A stretch of DNA of 64,000 bases from CBDHCC01 sp965261015 (GTDB taxonomy: Bacteria; Pseudomonadota; Alphaproteobacteria; Sphingomonadales; Sphingomonadaceae), in NCBI GenBank assembly GCA_965261015.1, contig CBDHCC010000002.1:558001-622000 (forward strand), in the 5' to 3' direction. Below are positions 53,381 to 60,585 of the stretch, piece after piece. Each line of letters opens with the position of its first letter. Position 1 is the stretch's first letter. A program made the translations under genes and the position numbers. The notes below the pieces were generated by a model, which was given only the letters and a program-made list of their open reading frames with translations, was not told the origin of the DNA and did no database searches.

Positions 53381-53947
53381 ATGACACCGACCACCCTGCT
53401 GACCACCACCTGTCTGCACCTGCTGCCGGCCCTGTCGGCCTGGCTTGCCAAAGCCCAGGAGCAGATGCCGGACGGCGAGGCGGAGGCGCTGCTGTCCGCC
53501 CGCCTGGCACCCGACATGTTCCCGCTGTCGACCCAGATCCGCTTCGCCTGCGCCCAGGCGCAGGAAGGTGTCTTTCGATTGAGGGGAGAGGAGTTTCCGC
53601 CGTCGGTCGAGCGCCTGCTGAACGAAGGGCGCAACGGGGGCGAACACCCCGGCACACTGGCCGAGGCGCGAACCCGTATCGAGGAGACCGTCGCCCTTGT
53701 CCGCTCCCTGCCGGACGAACCGGTGAACGCCGACCCGTCACGGCCGATCGCCCACTCGCTTCCGACCGGCATGATCTTCGACCTGACGGCGGAGCAATAT
53801 GCCCGGGACTGGGCGCTGTCCCAGTTCTTCTTTCACGTCACGATCGCCTACGCGATCCTGCGGAACCGAGGCGTCGCGCTCGGCAAGCCGGACTACCTCG
53901 CGCACATGTTCGCCCATCTGCGGCCCGGGACCATGCCGCAGAGCTGA
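53381..53947 (+). CDS. DUF1993 domain protein
   Basis: 188 residues, four-helix DinB-like fold of the DUF1993 family: LLTTTCLHLLPALSAWLAKAQEQ, ARLAPDMFPLSTQIRFACAQAQ and QFFFHVTIAYAILRNRGVALGKPDY. Function unknown; metal binding is possible from the fold. Its last 210 bases overlap the extended tail of the convergent helicase frame, which is probably the result of a frameshift in the helicase. Confidence 0.88.
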   Translation: MTPTTLLTTTCLHLLPALSAWLAKAQEQMPDGEAEALLSARLAPDMFPLSTQIRFACAQAQEGVFRLRGEEFPPSVERLLNEGRNGGEHPGTLAEARTRIEETVALVRSLPDEPVNADPSRPIAHSLPTGMIFDLTAEQYARDWALSQFFFHVTIAYAILRNRGVALGKPDYLAHMFAHLRPGTMPQS

Positions 53948-55396
53948 CGCGGCGGAACCGCGTCGGCGCGCGCCGCTCCCGACCCCGCCCGCACTGCGAG
54001 AGGGGGCGGGAAGTCGGGCCTCAGCCCCGCGCGCCGCCGCTCTGCGCGCCCTGGCCACCGCCGGAGCGGCCGCGACCCCGGCTGCGCGGACCCCGGCCGG
54101 AGCCGTTGGCCGGGCGCGCGCACGCTCCCCGCCGCGCTCGCCCGCCGGCTGGGCGGAATGGGTGGCCTTGGGCTTGCGCGGGCCGCCCTGGTTGCGGCCG
54201 CCGCCGCCCCGATGCGGCTTGGGACCGCGCTTGGGCTCGACCACGCCCACCGGGGCGGCGGCCGTGAAGTTGTCGGGCAGCTTCAGCCGCGTGACCGGCT
54301 GCTTCGTCAGCCGCTCGATCGCGGTCAGGTAGGCGCGCTCCTCCCCGTCCACGAACGCCACCGCCTGCCCGTCCGCGCCCGCGCGCGCCGTGCGCCCGAT
54401 GCGGTGGACATATTGCTCCGACACATTGGGCAGTTCGTAGTTGATGACGTGGCTGACGCCTTCCACGTCGATGCCGCGCGCCGCGATGTCGGTGGCGACC
54501 AGCACGCGCGTGTCGCCGGTGCGAAAAGCGTCGAGCGCGCGTTCGCGCTGCGGCTGCGACTTGTTGCCGTGGATGGCGGCGGCGGCGATGTTGTTGGCCG
54601 CCAGCTGGCGCACCACGCGATCGGCCCCGTGCTTGGTGCGGGTGAACACCAGCACCCGGTCGTAGTCCCAACCCTGCAGCACGGTCGCCAGCAGCGCCGG
54701 CTTGTCACGCTGATCGACGAAATAGGCGGACTGGTCCACCCGCTCGGCGGTGGTGGCCTGCGGGGCCACCGCGACCTGGGCCGGGTTGGTCAGGTATTTG
54801 CCCGCGAGTTCGCGGATGGCAGGGGGCATGGTTGCGGAGAAGAACAGGGTCTGGCGCTTGGCCGGCAACAGCGACACGATCTTGCGAAGCGCATGGATGA
54901 AGCCCAGGTCCATCATCTGATCGGCCTCGTCCAGCACCAGCACCTCCACGCCGTTCAAGGTCAGCGCGCGCTGGTCGATCAGGTCGAGCAGCCGGCCCGG
55001 CGTCGCCACCAGCACGTCGACGCCGCGCGCCAGGGCGCGGGCCTGTTTCGACACCGGCACGCCGCCGAAGACGGTGGTGACCGACGGGCGGAGCCTGCGG
55101 CCGTAAACCGAGAAGCTCTCCGCGATCTGGCTGGCGAGCTCTCGCGTGGGGGCCAGCACCAGGACGCGGGCCGATTTGGGCGTCGGCACGACCACGCGGT
55201 CGAACAGCCGGTGCAGGATGGGCAGCGCGAACGCCGCCGTCTTGCCCGTGCCGGTCTGCGCGATACCGAGCAGGTCGCGGCCGGTCAGCACGTGCGGGAT
55301 CGCCTGCGCCTGGATCGGGGTCGGGGTCTCGTAACCTTCCTGTTTCAGGACGGCGAGAAGCGGCTCGGCCAGGCCGAGGTCGGTGAAATGGGTCAT
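53738..55396 (-). CDS. rhlE: DEAD-box RNA helicase (RhlE-like), tail apparently frameshifted
   Basis: Cytoplasmic ATP-dependent RNA helicase; 552 residues as it reads here. Q motif, Walker A AQTGTGKT (46-53), DEAD (156-159), SAT, and HRIGRTAR are intact, so the core (1-380) is active. The tail is odd: after about residue 425 the frame reads into the antisense of DUF1993, while another frame encodes an RGG-rich end (RPANGSGRGPRSRGRGRSGG) that stops at 54021. Removing one GC unit from the run at 54114-54121 joins core and RGG tail into a 457-residue protein, which is what RhlE proteins look like. A long leader lies upstream. Confidence 0.85.
   Translation of the reverse strand: MTHFTDLGLAEPLLAVLKQEGYETPTPIQAQAIPHVLTGRDLLGIAQTGTGKTAAFALPILHRLFDRVVVPTPKSARVLVLAPTRELASQIAESFSVYGRRLRPSVTTVFGGVPVSKQARALARGVDVLVATPGRLLDLIDQRALTLNGVEVLVLDEADQMMDLGFIHALRKIVSLLPAKRQTLFFSATMPPAIRELAGKYLTNPAQVAVAPQATTAERVDQSAYFVDQRDKPALLATVLQGWDYDRVLVFTRTKHGADRVVRQLAANNIAAAAIHGNKSQPQRERALDAFRTGDTRVLVATDIAARGIDVEGVSHVINYELPNVSEQYVHRIGRTARAGADGQAVAFVDGEERAYLTAIERLTKQPVTRLKLPDNFTAAAPVGVVEPKRGPKPHRGGGGRNQGGPRKPKATHSAQPAGERGGERARARPTAPAGVRAAGVAAAPAVARARRAAARGAEARLPAPSRSAGGVGSGARRRGSAASALRHGPGPQMGEHVREVVRLAERDASVPQDRVGDRDVKEELGQRPVPGILLRRQVEDHAGRKRVGDRP
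54114..54121. repeat. GC dinucleotide run at the helicase frameshift
   Basis: Four GC units (GCGCGCGC, plus strand). One unit fewer would restore the RGG-rich tail of the helicase and end the gene at 54021, before the DUF1993 gene. Confidence 0.7.
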
Positions 55397-55409
55397 GTGT
55401 GAACTTTCT

Positions 55410-55427
55410 GTGCGCGGACTCGCGCAC
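55410..55427 (-). promoter_or_regulatory. Hairpin next to the helicase ribosome binding site
   Basis: GTGCGCG (55410-55416) and CGCGCAC (55421-55427) form a 7-bp stem with a 4-base loop, ending 14 bases before the helicase ATG. It could hide or present the ribosome binding site. Confidence 0.5.
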
Positions 55428-55503
55428 GCGAAACACCCGCGTTCGCTCCGGTGAGGGAACGACCCGCGTGAGGGGGGCGCTTCGTGAAACTGAGGACCGC
55501 AAC

Positions 55504-55540
55504 TGAAGGGACCGGCCAGGATGCCATCAGGCACCCTTCA
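55504..55540 (-). promoter_or_regulatory. Two-part stem-loop in the helicase leader
   Basis: TGAAGGG (55504-55510) pairs with CCCTTCA (55534-55540), enclosing TGCC/GGCA (55522-55533) with a one-sided 11-base bulge. The 216-base stretch 55397-55612 otherwise holds no gene. Confidence 0.5.
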
Positions 55541-55587
55541 CGCCGCCGAGCCAAAAGCGTGCCTAGGCGCGCCGATACGGTGGCGGT

Positions 55588-55616
55588 CAGATGGCGGAAG
55601 AACACCTGTTTGTCAA
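55588..55616 (-). promoter_or_regulatory. Candidate sigma70 promoter of the helicase gene
   Basis: Minus strand TTGACA (55616-55611, perfect -35) with 17-base spacer and CATCTG (55593-55588, weak -10). The -35 overlaps the stop codon of the DUF2254 gene. It would give a leader of roughly 190 bases. Confidence 0.4.
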
Positions 55617-56917
55617 GGGCGTGGTGGTGGGACGGATTTGGCGAGCGTGGCCGGCACGTGCTCCAAGGCCGCGCGGATCGTCCGGCGATCGTCGTCGCTG
55701 ACCGCGTTCGCCAGCGCCTGTTCGGCGGTGTCGCGCGCGCTCTCCGACAGCCATTCGGCATCCCGCGCGTCCCCCGCGACCTCCGCCAGGCGGGCCAGCG
55801 CGTCCACCAGCCGGGCGCTCATGGTCGGCAGCGGGCCGGCCGCGTGGCGCAGGATCGCCAGCGGCTCCTCCAGCAGCCCGCGCGCCGACAGGCCGGGTGC
55901 CACCACTCGCCCATTCGACCCGAACCGCCCGTCCAGCCGGCCGGACGCGAAGGCGGGGGCCAGGCCGCGGCGCAGCTGGTCCACGCACACCAGCGCTGTG
56001 TAGATGTCGTTGAGCGCCGGCGAGAGCGCGCGGACCGCGATCTCCGCCAGCACCGCGGTGTGGAACGGCGCGCCCGCGCCTTCCCGGCGGGTCCGGCGCA
56101 GGTCGATGGCCGAGAGCAGGGTGTCGTCGTCGCCGTCGTGGCCCGCGACGTCGATCCGCGCCACCGGATCCCCTTGCGCCACGAACCGCGTGCCGCTGGC
56201 CGTCAGCCACACCGATCCCCGGGTCGCGACCGTCCAGCGCTCCAGCGCGTCCAGGTCGATCGCGGTGGCATAGCCGCTCTGCCGCGCGGCCACCGGGTGT
56301 GCGGGGCGCTCCTCCGGCTCGGCGACGCCGTCCGGCCGCGCGGCGGCGATCAGCGCCGCCACCGCGCGGGCGAGATCCTCCCCCAGGCCCGCGATCGAGG
56401 TGTCGACGTGGATCAGCCGCGACAGGCGATCAAAGGCGTAGGCCAGCCAGCCGAGCGTCGCGACGAGCGCCACCAGCAGCACCGCCAGGGTCAGCCGAGG
56501 CAGCTCGGCGTCGGGGCCGTCGGGGTCGATCGCGGCCTGCAGCAGCACCGCATAGGCAAGCAGCGCCAGGAGGAGCGACAGGGTGACGCGGATCGACACC
56601 TGCCCCACCCACCGATCGATCAGCCGCACCCCAAGGTTGCTCGCCGCGATGGTGAGCACGATCAGGGTGATCGAGAAGAACAGGGATGCGAGCGTCACCA
56701 CGACCGCCGTCGCCGTGGACGCGGTTTCCAGCACCGTGTCGCCGGCCACCGACCACGGCCAACCCTGCGCCGACACCCACGCCGACGCGCCCGCGCTGTC
56801 CGCCGCCAGCAACGCCGCCAGCAACCCCACGCTCAACCCGGTCGCCAGAACCGGCAGCGACCAGAAATTGCTGAGCACCCCGCCGAGGAAGGAGCGCGGA
56901 CCCGAATGGCTGAACAT
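55613..56917 (-). CDS. DUF2254 membrane protein
   Basis: 434-residue membrane protein of the DUF2254 family. Four membrane helices fill residues about 12-165 (LPVLATGLSVGLLAALLA, TAVVVTLASLFFSITLIVLTIAAS, VTLSLLLALLAYAVLLQAAI, LTLAVLLVALVATLGWLAY); the rest is cytoplasmic or periplasmic with conserved HVDTSIAG, VRALSPALNDIYTALVCVDQL. Function unknown. Divergent from the rhodopsin gene (123 bases between starts). Confidence 0.9.
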   Translation of the reverse strand: MFSHSGPRSFLGGVLSNFWSLPVLATGLSVGLLAALLAADSAGASAWVSAQGWPWSVAGDTVLETASTATAVVVTLASLFFSITLIVLTIAASNLGVRLIDRWVGQVSIRVTLSLLLALLAYAVLLQAAIDPDGPDAELPRLTLAVLLVALVATLGWLAYAFDRLSRLIHVDTSIAGLGEDLARAVAALIAAARPDGVAEPEERPAHPVAARQSGYATAIDLDALERWTVATRGSVWLTASGTRFVAQGDPVARIDVAGHDGDDDTLLSAIDLRRTRREGAGAPFHTAVLAEIAVRALSPALNDIYTALVCVDQLRRGLAPAFASGRLDGRFGSNGRVVAPGLSARGLLEEPLAILRHAAGPLPTMSARLVDALARLAEVAGDARDAEWLSESARDTAEQALANAVSDDDRRTIRAALEHVPATLAKSVPPPRP

Positions 56918-56952
56918 GGAACGAGGACCTTGCGGCAAGGTGAACAAAGCTG

Positions 56953-56981
56953 TTGCTTGGACGCGGAGACACTGCTTTACC
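56953..56981 (+). promoter_or_regulatory. Candidate sigma70 promoter of the rhodopsin gene
   Basis: TTGCTT (56953-56958), 17-base spacer, TTTACC (56976-56981), about 60 bases before the ATG at 57041. Confidence 0.4.
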
Positions 56982-57040
56982 ACGCAAAACGACGGACGTG
57001 AGGGCGCGATGTGGCCGCCCCGCCGTTTGGGGACCTTGCG

Positions 57041-57904
57041 ATGAACGACCTGCCTGTGAACCTGCCCAACCTGGTGTCGCTCACCGATCCGCAATGGACG
57101 ATGGGCTCGCTGATCCTGATGGTCAGCTATGGCGCGCACTTCGCGTTCATCCTGTATTTTCTAATGACCAGCCTGCAGCTGGCCCCGCGCTACCGCGTGG
57201 TCGCGGTGCTGTCGGCGGTCGTGATGGCGTCCGCCGGCCTCAGCATGCTGCGCGAATGGTCGATGTGGTCCGAAAGCTACGAGTTCGCGGCCGCGACCGG
57301 CCTGTGGTCGCCGGTGGCCAACGGGCAGACCTTTTCCAACGCCTATCGCTACGGCAACTGGACGATCACCGTGCCGCTGCTGCTCGTGCAGCTGCCGATC
57401 GCGCTCGGACTGGCGCGCGGAGAGCTGCACGCGCGGTCGATCCGCATGATCGCGGCGGGGCTCTTGATGATCTGGACCGGCCTGATGGGCCAGTTCGGCG
57501 AGGTGAACGACTTTGGCCGGCTGAACCTCTGGGGCATCGTCTCCACCGTGTTCTTCGCCTGGCTGATCTGGGAAGTGCGCGGGACGATCACCTCGGGCCT
57601 GCGCTCGACCGCGCCGGAGTTCCAGATGTGGCCGCGCCGGCTGTTCTGGTACATGCTGGCCACCTGGGGCCTGTACCCGATCGCCTACGCGCTGCCGCAG
57701 CTGGCGCAGACCGGGAATCTGGTGGTGACGCAGCAGCTCCTGTTCTCGATCGCCGACATCTCGACGAAGCTGATCTACGGGGTGATCCTCAGCCGCTTCT
57801 GCCTGCGCCGCGGCGCAGTGGAGGGCTATGCGCCGTCGATCGAGGCGCTCGCCGTGGTGCACGAGACCGGCACCCCGAACACCACCGCCGGTCTGGTGAA
57901 GTAA
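57041..57904 (+). CDS. Microbial (type I) rhodopsin with NTQ motif, probable light-driven anion pump
   Basis: 287-residue seven-helix retinal protein. Schiff-base Lys243 with counterion Asp239 in helix G (SIADISTKLIYGVIL, matching Asp212/Lys216 of bacteriorhodopsin); helix F has TWGLYP (Trp209, Tyr212, Pro213). Helix C reads RYGNWTITVPLLLVQ: Arg103, Asn106, Thr110, Gln117, i.e. NTQ at the positions of Asp85, Thr89, Asp96. NTQ is known from marine bacterial chloride importers. Helix E has Gly165 where bacteriorhodopsin has Trp138; glycine there opens the side window that takes a carotenoid antenna in xanthorhodopsin-like pumps. ATG at 57041 is used. Ion and antenna are inference from the residues. 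Confidence 0.9.
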   Translation: MNDLPVNLPNLVSLTDPQWTMGSLILMVSYGAHFAFILYFLMTSLQLAPRYRVVAVLSAVVMASAGLSMLREWSMWSESYEFAAATGLWSPVANGQTFSNAYRYGNWTITVPLLLVQLPIALGLARGELHARSIRMIAAGLLMIWTGLMGQFGEVNDFGRLNLWGIVSTVFFAWLIWEVRGTITSGLRSTAPEFQMWPRRLFWYMLATWGLYPIAYALPQLAQTGNLVVTQQLLFSIADISTKLIYGVILSRFCLRRGAVEGYAPSIEALAVVHETGTPNTTAGLVK

Positions 57905-57965
57905 GGATCGCCGCCGCTCCCCCGATCGCGGCGGGAGCGGCGGTGTCCTGGCGTGGCAAAGGCCG

Positions 57966-58760
57966 TCAGGCCTCGGTCGCGACGAGCGCTTTCAGGTCGG
58001 GCGCGCACGCGACGCTGGCCCCGGCCGGGGCGTACAGGCATTCGCCCGGTCCAGCGGTGTCGTCGTCCAAACTGGCCGTGCCCGCCACCGGAACGATCCA
58101 GCGCGGCCGGTCCGGAGCGATCCCACCCAACGCCGCCGTCCCTTCGCGCAGCCACAGGCGAAAATGGTCGCCGTCGACCAGCGGCGCGCCTCCAGGGGTC
58201 GGACGAGAATGGCGGCTGGCCGGGAAAGGCTCCGCCACCGACACCGCGACCCCGTCGTCCAAATGCAGCTCTCTCGGTCGGCCATAGTCGTATAGCCGAT
58301 AGGTGATGTCGGCGTTCTGCTGCACCTCGATCAAGGTGATGCCCGCGCCGATCGCGTGAACGATGCCGGGGGCCAGCGACCAGAAGTCGCCAGCCTTCGT
58401 CGGCTTCCAGTCCATCTTGTCCTCGATGGACCCGTCCAGCGCCGCCGCGCGCAATTCGTCCGACGACATCGGGACCTTCGTGCCCAGGCCGAGCGTCGCA
58501 CCCGGATCGGCGTCGAGGATGTACCAGCACTCTTCCTTGCCCGACGGCTGGCCGCGCTCACGCGCCTGCGCGTCGGTCGGATGCACCTGCACGGACAGCT
58601 TCTCGCTGGTGAAGATCCACTTGACCAGGATGGGCAGGTGCTCGCCCGGAGCGTCGAACCAAACCTCACCCAGCTTCTCACCCGTCTGCAGCGACGAGAG
58701 CGCCGGGGGCAGCTCGCTCCGCCCCCAGACCTTCTCGACGACCTTCGTGTCCAGCTTCAC
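57966..58760 (-). CDS. manA: Class I mannose-6-phosphate isomerase
   Basis: 264-residue cupin isomerase interconverting fructose-6-P and mannose-6-P, feeding GDP-mannose. Short type without the long C-terminal domain. Motifs: VEKVWGRSELP start, LSVQVHPTDAQAR with zinc-ligand Gln/His, EECWYILDADPGA, APGIVHAIGAGITLIEVQQNADITYRLYDYGR. The GTG start overlaps the etfA stop (GTGA), an unusual partner for electron-transfer genes. Could supply mannose for surface polysaccharide. Confidence 0.92.
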   Translation of the reverse strand: MKLDTKVVEKVWGRSELPPALSSLQTGEKLGEVWFDAPGEHLPILVKWIFTSEKLSVQVHPTDAQARERGQPSGKEECWYILDADPGATLGLGTKVPMSSDELRAAALDGSIEDKMDWKPTKAGDFWSLAPGIVHAIGAGITLIEVQQNADITYRLYDYGRPRELHLDDGVAVSVAEPFPASRHSRPTPGGAPLVDGDHFRLWLREGTAALGGIAPDRPRWIVPVAGTASLDDDTAGPGECLYAPAGASVACAPDLKALVATEA

Positions 58761-59689
58761 AGCTTGGACGTCAGTTCGGGGACCAGGGTGAACAGGTCGC
58801 CCACCAGGCCCAGATCGGCCACTTGGAAGATCGGCGCGTCCTCGTCCTTGTTGATCGCCACGATGACCTTGGAGTCCTTCATCCCGGCCAGATGCTGGAT
58901 CGCCCCCGAAATGCCGATGGCGAAATAGGCCTCCGGCGCCACGATCTTGCCCGTCTGGCCGACCTGATAGTCGTTGGGCACATAGCCCGCGTCCACCGCC
59001 GCGCGCGATGCACCGACGGCGGCACCCAGCTTGTCGGCCAATGGCTCGATGATCTCGTTGAACTTCTCGCCGGACCCGAGCGCGCGCCCCCCGGACACCA
59101 CGATCCCGGCGGAGGTCAGCTCCGGCCGCTCGCTCTCGGCGATCTCCTCCCCGTCGAAAGTGGACAGCGACTGGTCGCCCGCGCCCTCTACGACCTCGAC
59201 CGTGGCCTGCCCGCCCGTCGCCTCGGCCTTCGCAAAGGCCGTGCCGCGCACGGTCAGGACCAGCTTGCTGTCCGACGACTTGACGGTGGCGATCGCGTTG
59301 CCGGCGTAGATCGGTCGGGTGAACGTGTTGTCGCCTTCCACCGACAGGATCTCGCTGATCTGCGCCACGTCCAGGAGCGCGGCCACGCGCGGCGCGATGT
59401 TCTTGCCCGTGGTGCTGGCGGGCGCGACAAAGGCGTCGTGGTGCCCCATCAGGTCGACCACGAGCGGCGCCACATTCTCGGCGAGCGCGTGCGCGTAGGC
59501 CGCGCCATCGGCGACATGGACCTTGCCGATGCCCGGCATCTGCGCGGCGGCCTGCGCGACCTCATCCACGCCCTCGCCGGCCACCAGCAGGTGCGTCTCT
59601 CCCCCCAGCGCGATCGCGGCCGTGACGGCCGACAGGGTCGCATCCTTGATCTGGCCGTCGTCGTGATCGACCCAAACGAGCGCCTTCAT
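58757..59689 (-). CDS. etfA: Electron transfer flavoprotein subunit alpha
   Basis: 310 residues. FAD-binding C-terminal domain with RPELTSAGIVVSGGRALGSG, GYVPNDYQVGQTGKIVAPE, and YFAIGISGAIQHLAGMKDSK, then KDEDAPIFQVADLGLVGDLF. Accepts electrons from acyl-CoA dehydrogenases and passes them to ETF-ubiquinone oxidoreductase. ATG overlaps the etfB stop (ATGA). Confidence 0.97.
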   Translation of the reverse strand: MKALVWVDHDDGQIKDATLSAVTAAIALGGETHLLVAGEGVDEVAQAAAQMPGIGKVHVADGAAYAHALAENVAPLVVDLMGHHDAFVAPASTTGKNIAPRVAALLDVAQISEILSVEGDNTFTRPIYAGNAIATVKSSDSKLVLTVRGTAFAKAEATGGQATVEVVEGAGDQSLSTFDGEEIAESERPELTSAGIVVSGGRALGSGEKFNEIIEPLADKLGAAVGASRAAVDAGYVPNDYQVGQTGKIVAPEAYFAIGISGAIQHLAGMKDSKVIVAINKDEDAPIFQVADLGLVGDLFTLVPELTSKL

Positions 59690-60435
59690 GCCGCCACTCC
59701 CATGTCCTTGAGTTTCGCCACCAGTTCGTCGACCGACGCCACCTTGATCCCGGCCTGCCGCACCGGCGGCTCCGTCACCGTCAGCGTGGTCAGCCGCCGC
59801 GCCACATCCACGCCCAGCTCGTCGGGCGTCGTGGTCTTCATCGGCTTCGACTTGGCCTTCATGATGTTGGGAAGGCTCGCATAACGCGGCTCGTTCAGTC
59901 GCAGGTCGGTCGTGACCACCGCCGGCAGCGGCAACGTGACCGTCTCCAGCCCGCCATCGACCTCTCGCTTCACCGTCACCTGTCCGTCGGCGAGTGTCAC
60001 CGAGTTGGCGAAAGTCGCCTGACCACGGCCCATCAAGGCGGCGAGCATCTGGCCCGTCTGGTTGGAGTCGTCGTCGATCGCCTGCTTGCCCAGCAGCACC
60101 AGGTCAGGGGCCTCCTCCTCGGCGATCTTGGCGAGCAATTTCGCCACGCCCAACGGTTCCACCTCCTCGTCGGTCTGCACCAGGATCGCCCGGTCGGCGC
60201 CCATCGCCAGCGCGGTGCGCAGCGTCTCCTGCGCCTTTTGCGGACCCACGGAAACGGCGACGATCTCCGTCACCCCGCTCTTCTCCTTCAGGCGGATCGC
60301 CTCCTCGACCGCGATCTCATCAAAGGGGTTCATGCTCATCTTGACGTTTGCCAGATCGACGCCCGACCCGTCGGGTTTCACCCGGGGCTTCACATTGTAA
60401 TCGATGACCCGCTTGACGGGGACCAGCACCTTCAT
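59686..60435 (-). CDS. etfB: Electron transfer flavoprotein subunit beta
   Basis: 249 residues. Start KVLVPVKRVIDYNVKPRVKPDGSGVD, AMP-binding VLLGKQAIDDDSNQTGQMLAALMG and the loop DLRLNEPRYASLPNIMKAKSKP identify EtfB. Heads the operon etfB-etfA-manA, each gene overlapping the next by 4 bases. A 20-base palindromic site precedes it; Shine-Dalgarno GAGGAG is clear. Confidence 0.97.
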   Translation of the reverse strand: MKVLVPVKRVIDYNVKPRVKPDGSGVDLANVKMSMNPFDEIAVEEAIRLKEKSGVTEIVAVSVGPQKAQETLRTALAMGADRAILVQTDEEVEPLGVAKLLAKIAEEEAPDLVLLGKQAIDDDSNQTGQMLAALMGRGQATFANSVTLADGQVTVKREVDGGLETVTLPLPAVVTTDLRLNEPRYASLPNIMKAKSKPMKTTTPDELGVDVARRLTTLTVTEPPVRQAGIKVASVDELVAKLKDMGVAA

Positions 60436-60457
60436 GGAGGCTCCTCTTCACTTCGCC

Positions 60458-60477
60458 TGACGTTTACGTTAACGTCA
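60458..60477. promoter_or_regulatory. Palindromic operator before etfBA (LiuR-like)
   Basis: TGACGTT (60458-60464), 6 bases, AACGTCA (60471-60477). The core GTTTACGTTAACGT resembles the known LiuR box TTTACGTTTACGTAAA of branched-chain amino acid catabolism genes. It lies 22 bases before the etfB ATG and stands out by its AT content. Confidence 0.55.
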
Positions 60478-60508
60478 TGTAACACGACCGGCTGTCGTTT
60501 TCCAGTGA

Positions 60509-60534
60509 GGAACGACCGGTGCGGGTGGCCGGTT
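60509..60534 (+). promoter_or_regulatory. EcfG-like stress promoter before the hydroxylase-GMC operon
   Basis: GGAAC (60509-60513), 17-base spacer, GGTT (60531-60534), 51 bases before the ATG at 60586. Confidence 0.55.
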
Positions 60535-60585
60535 GCATGGATCGCTTGCCGCCGTTGCTGACACGGGTGTAAGCCGGTTCGCACG

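Noticed and set aside
53738..54020. Real C-terminal domain of the helicase
   Set aside because: The stretch is antisense to a conserved DUF1993 gene and unlike any helicase tail; the RGG tail lies in another frame.
57041..57904. Sodium-pumping (NDQ) or proton-pumping (DTE/DTD) rhodopsin
   Set aside because: The Asp needed at the Asp85 position is Asn106, and the Asp of NDQ pumps at the next turn is Thr110.
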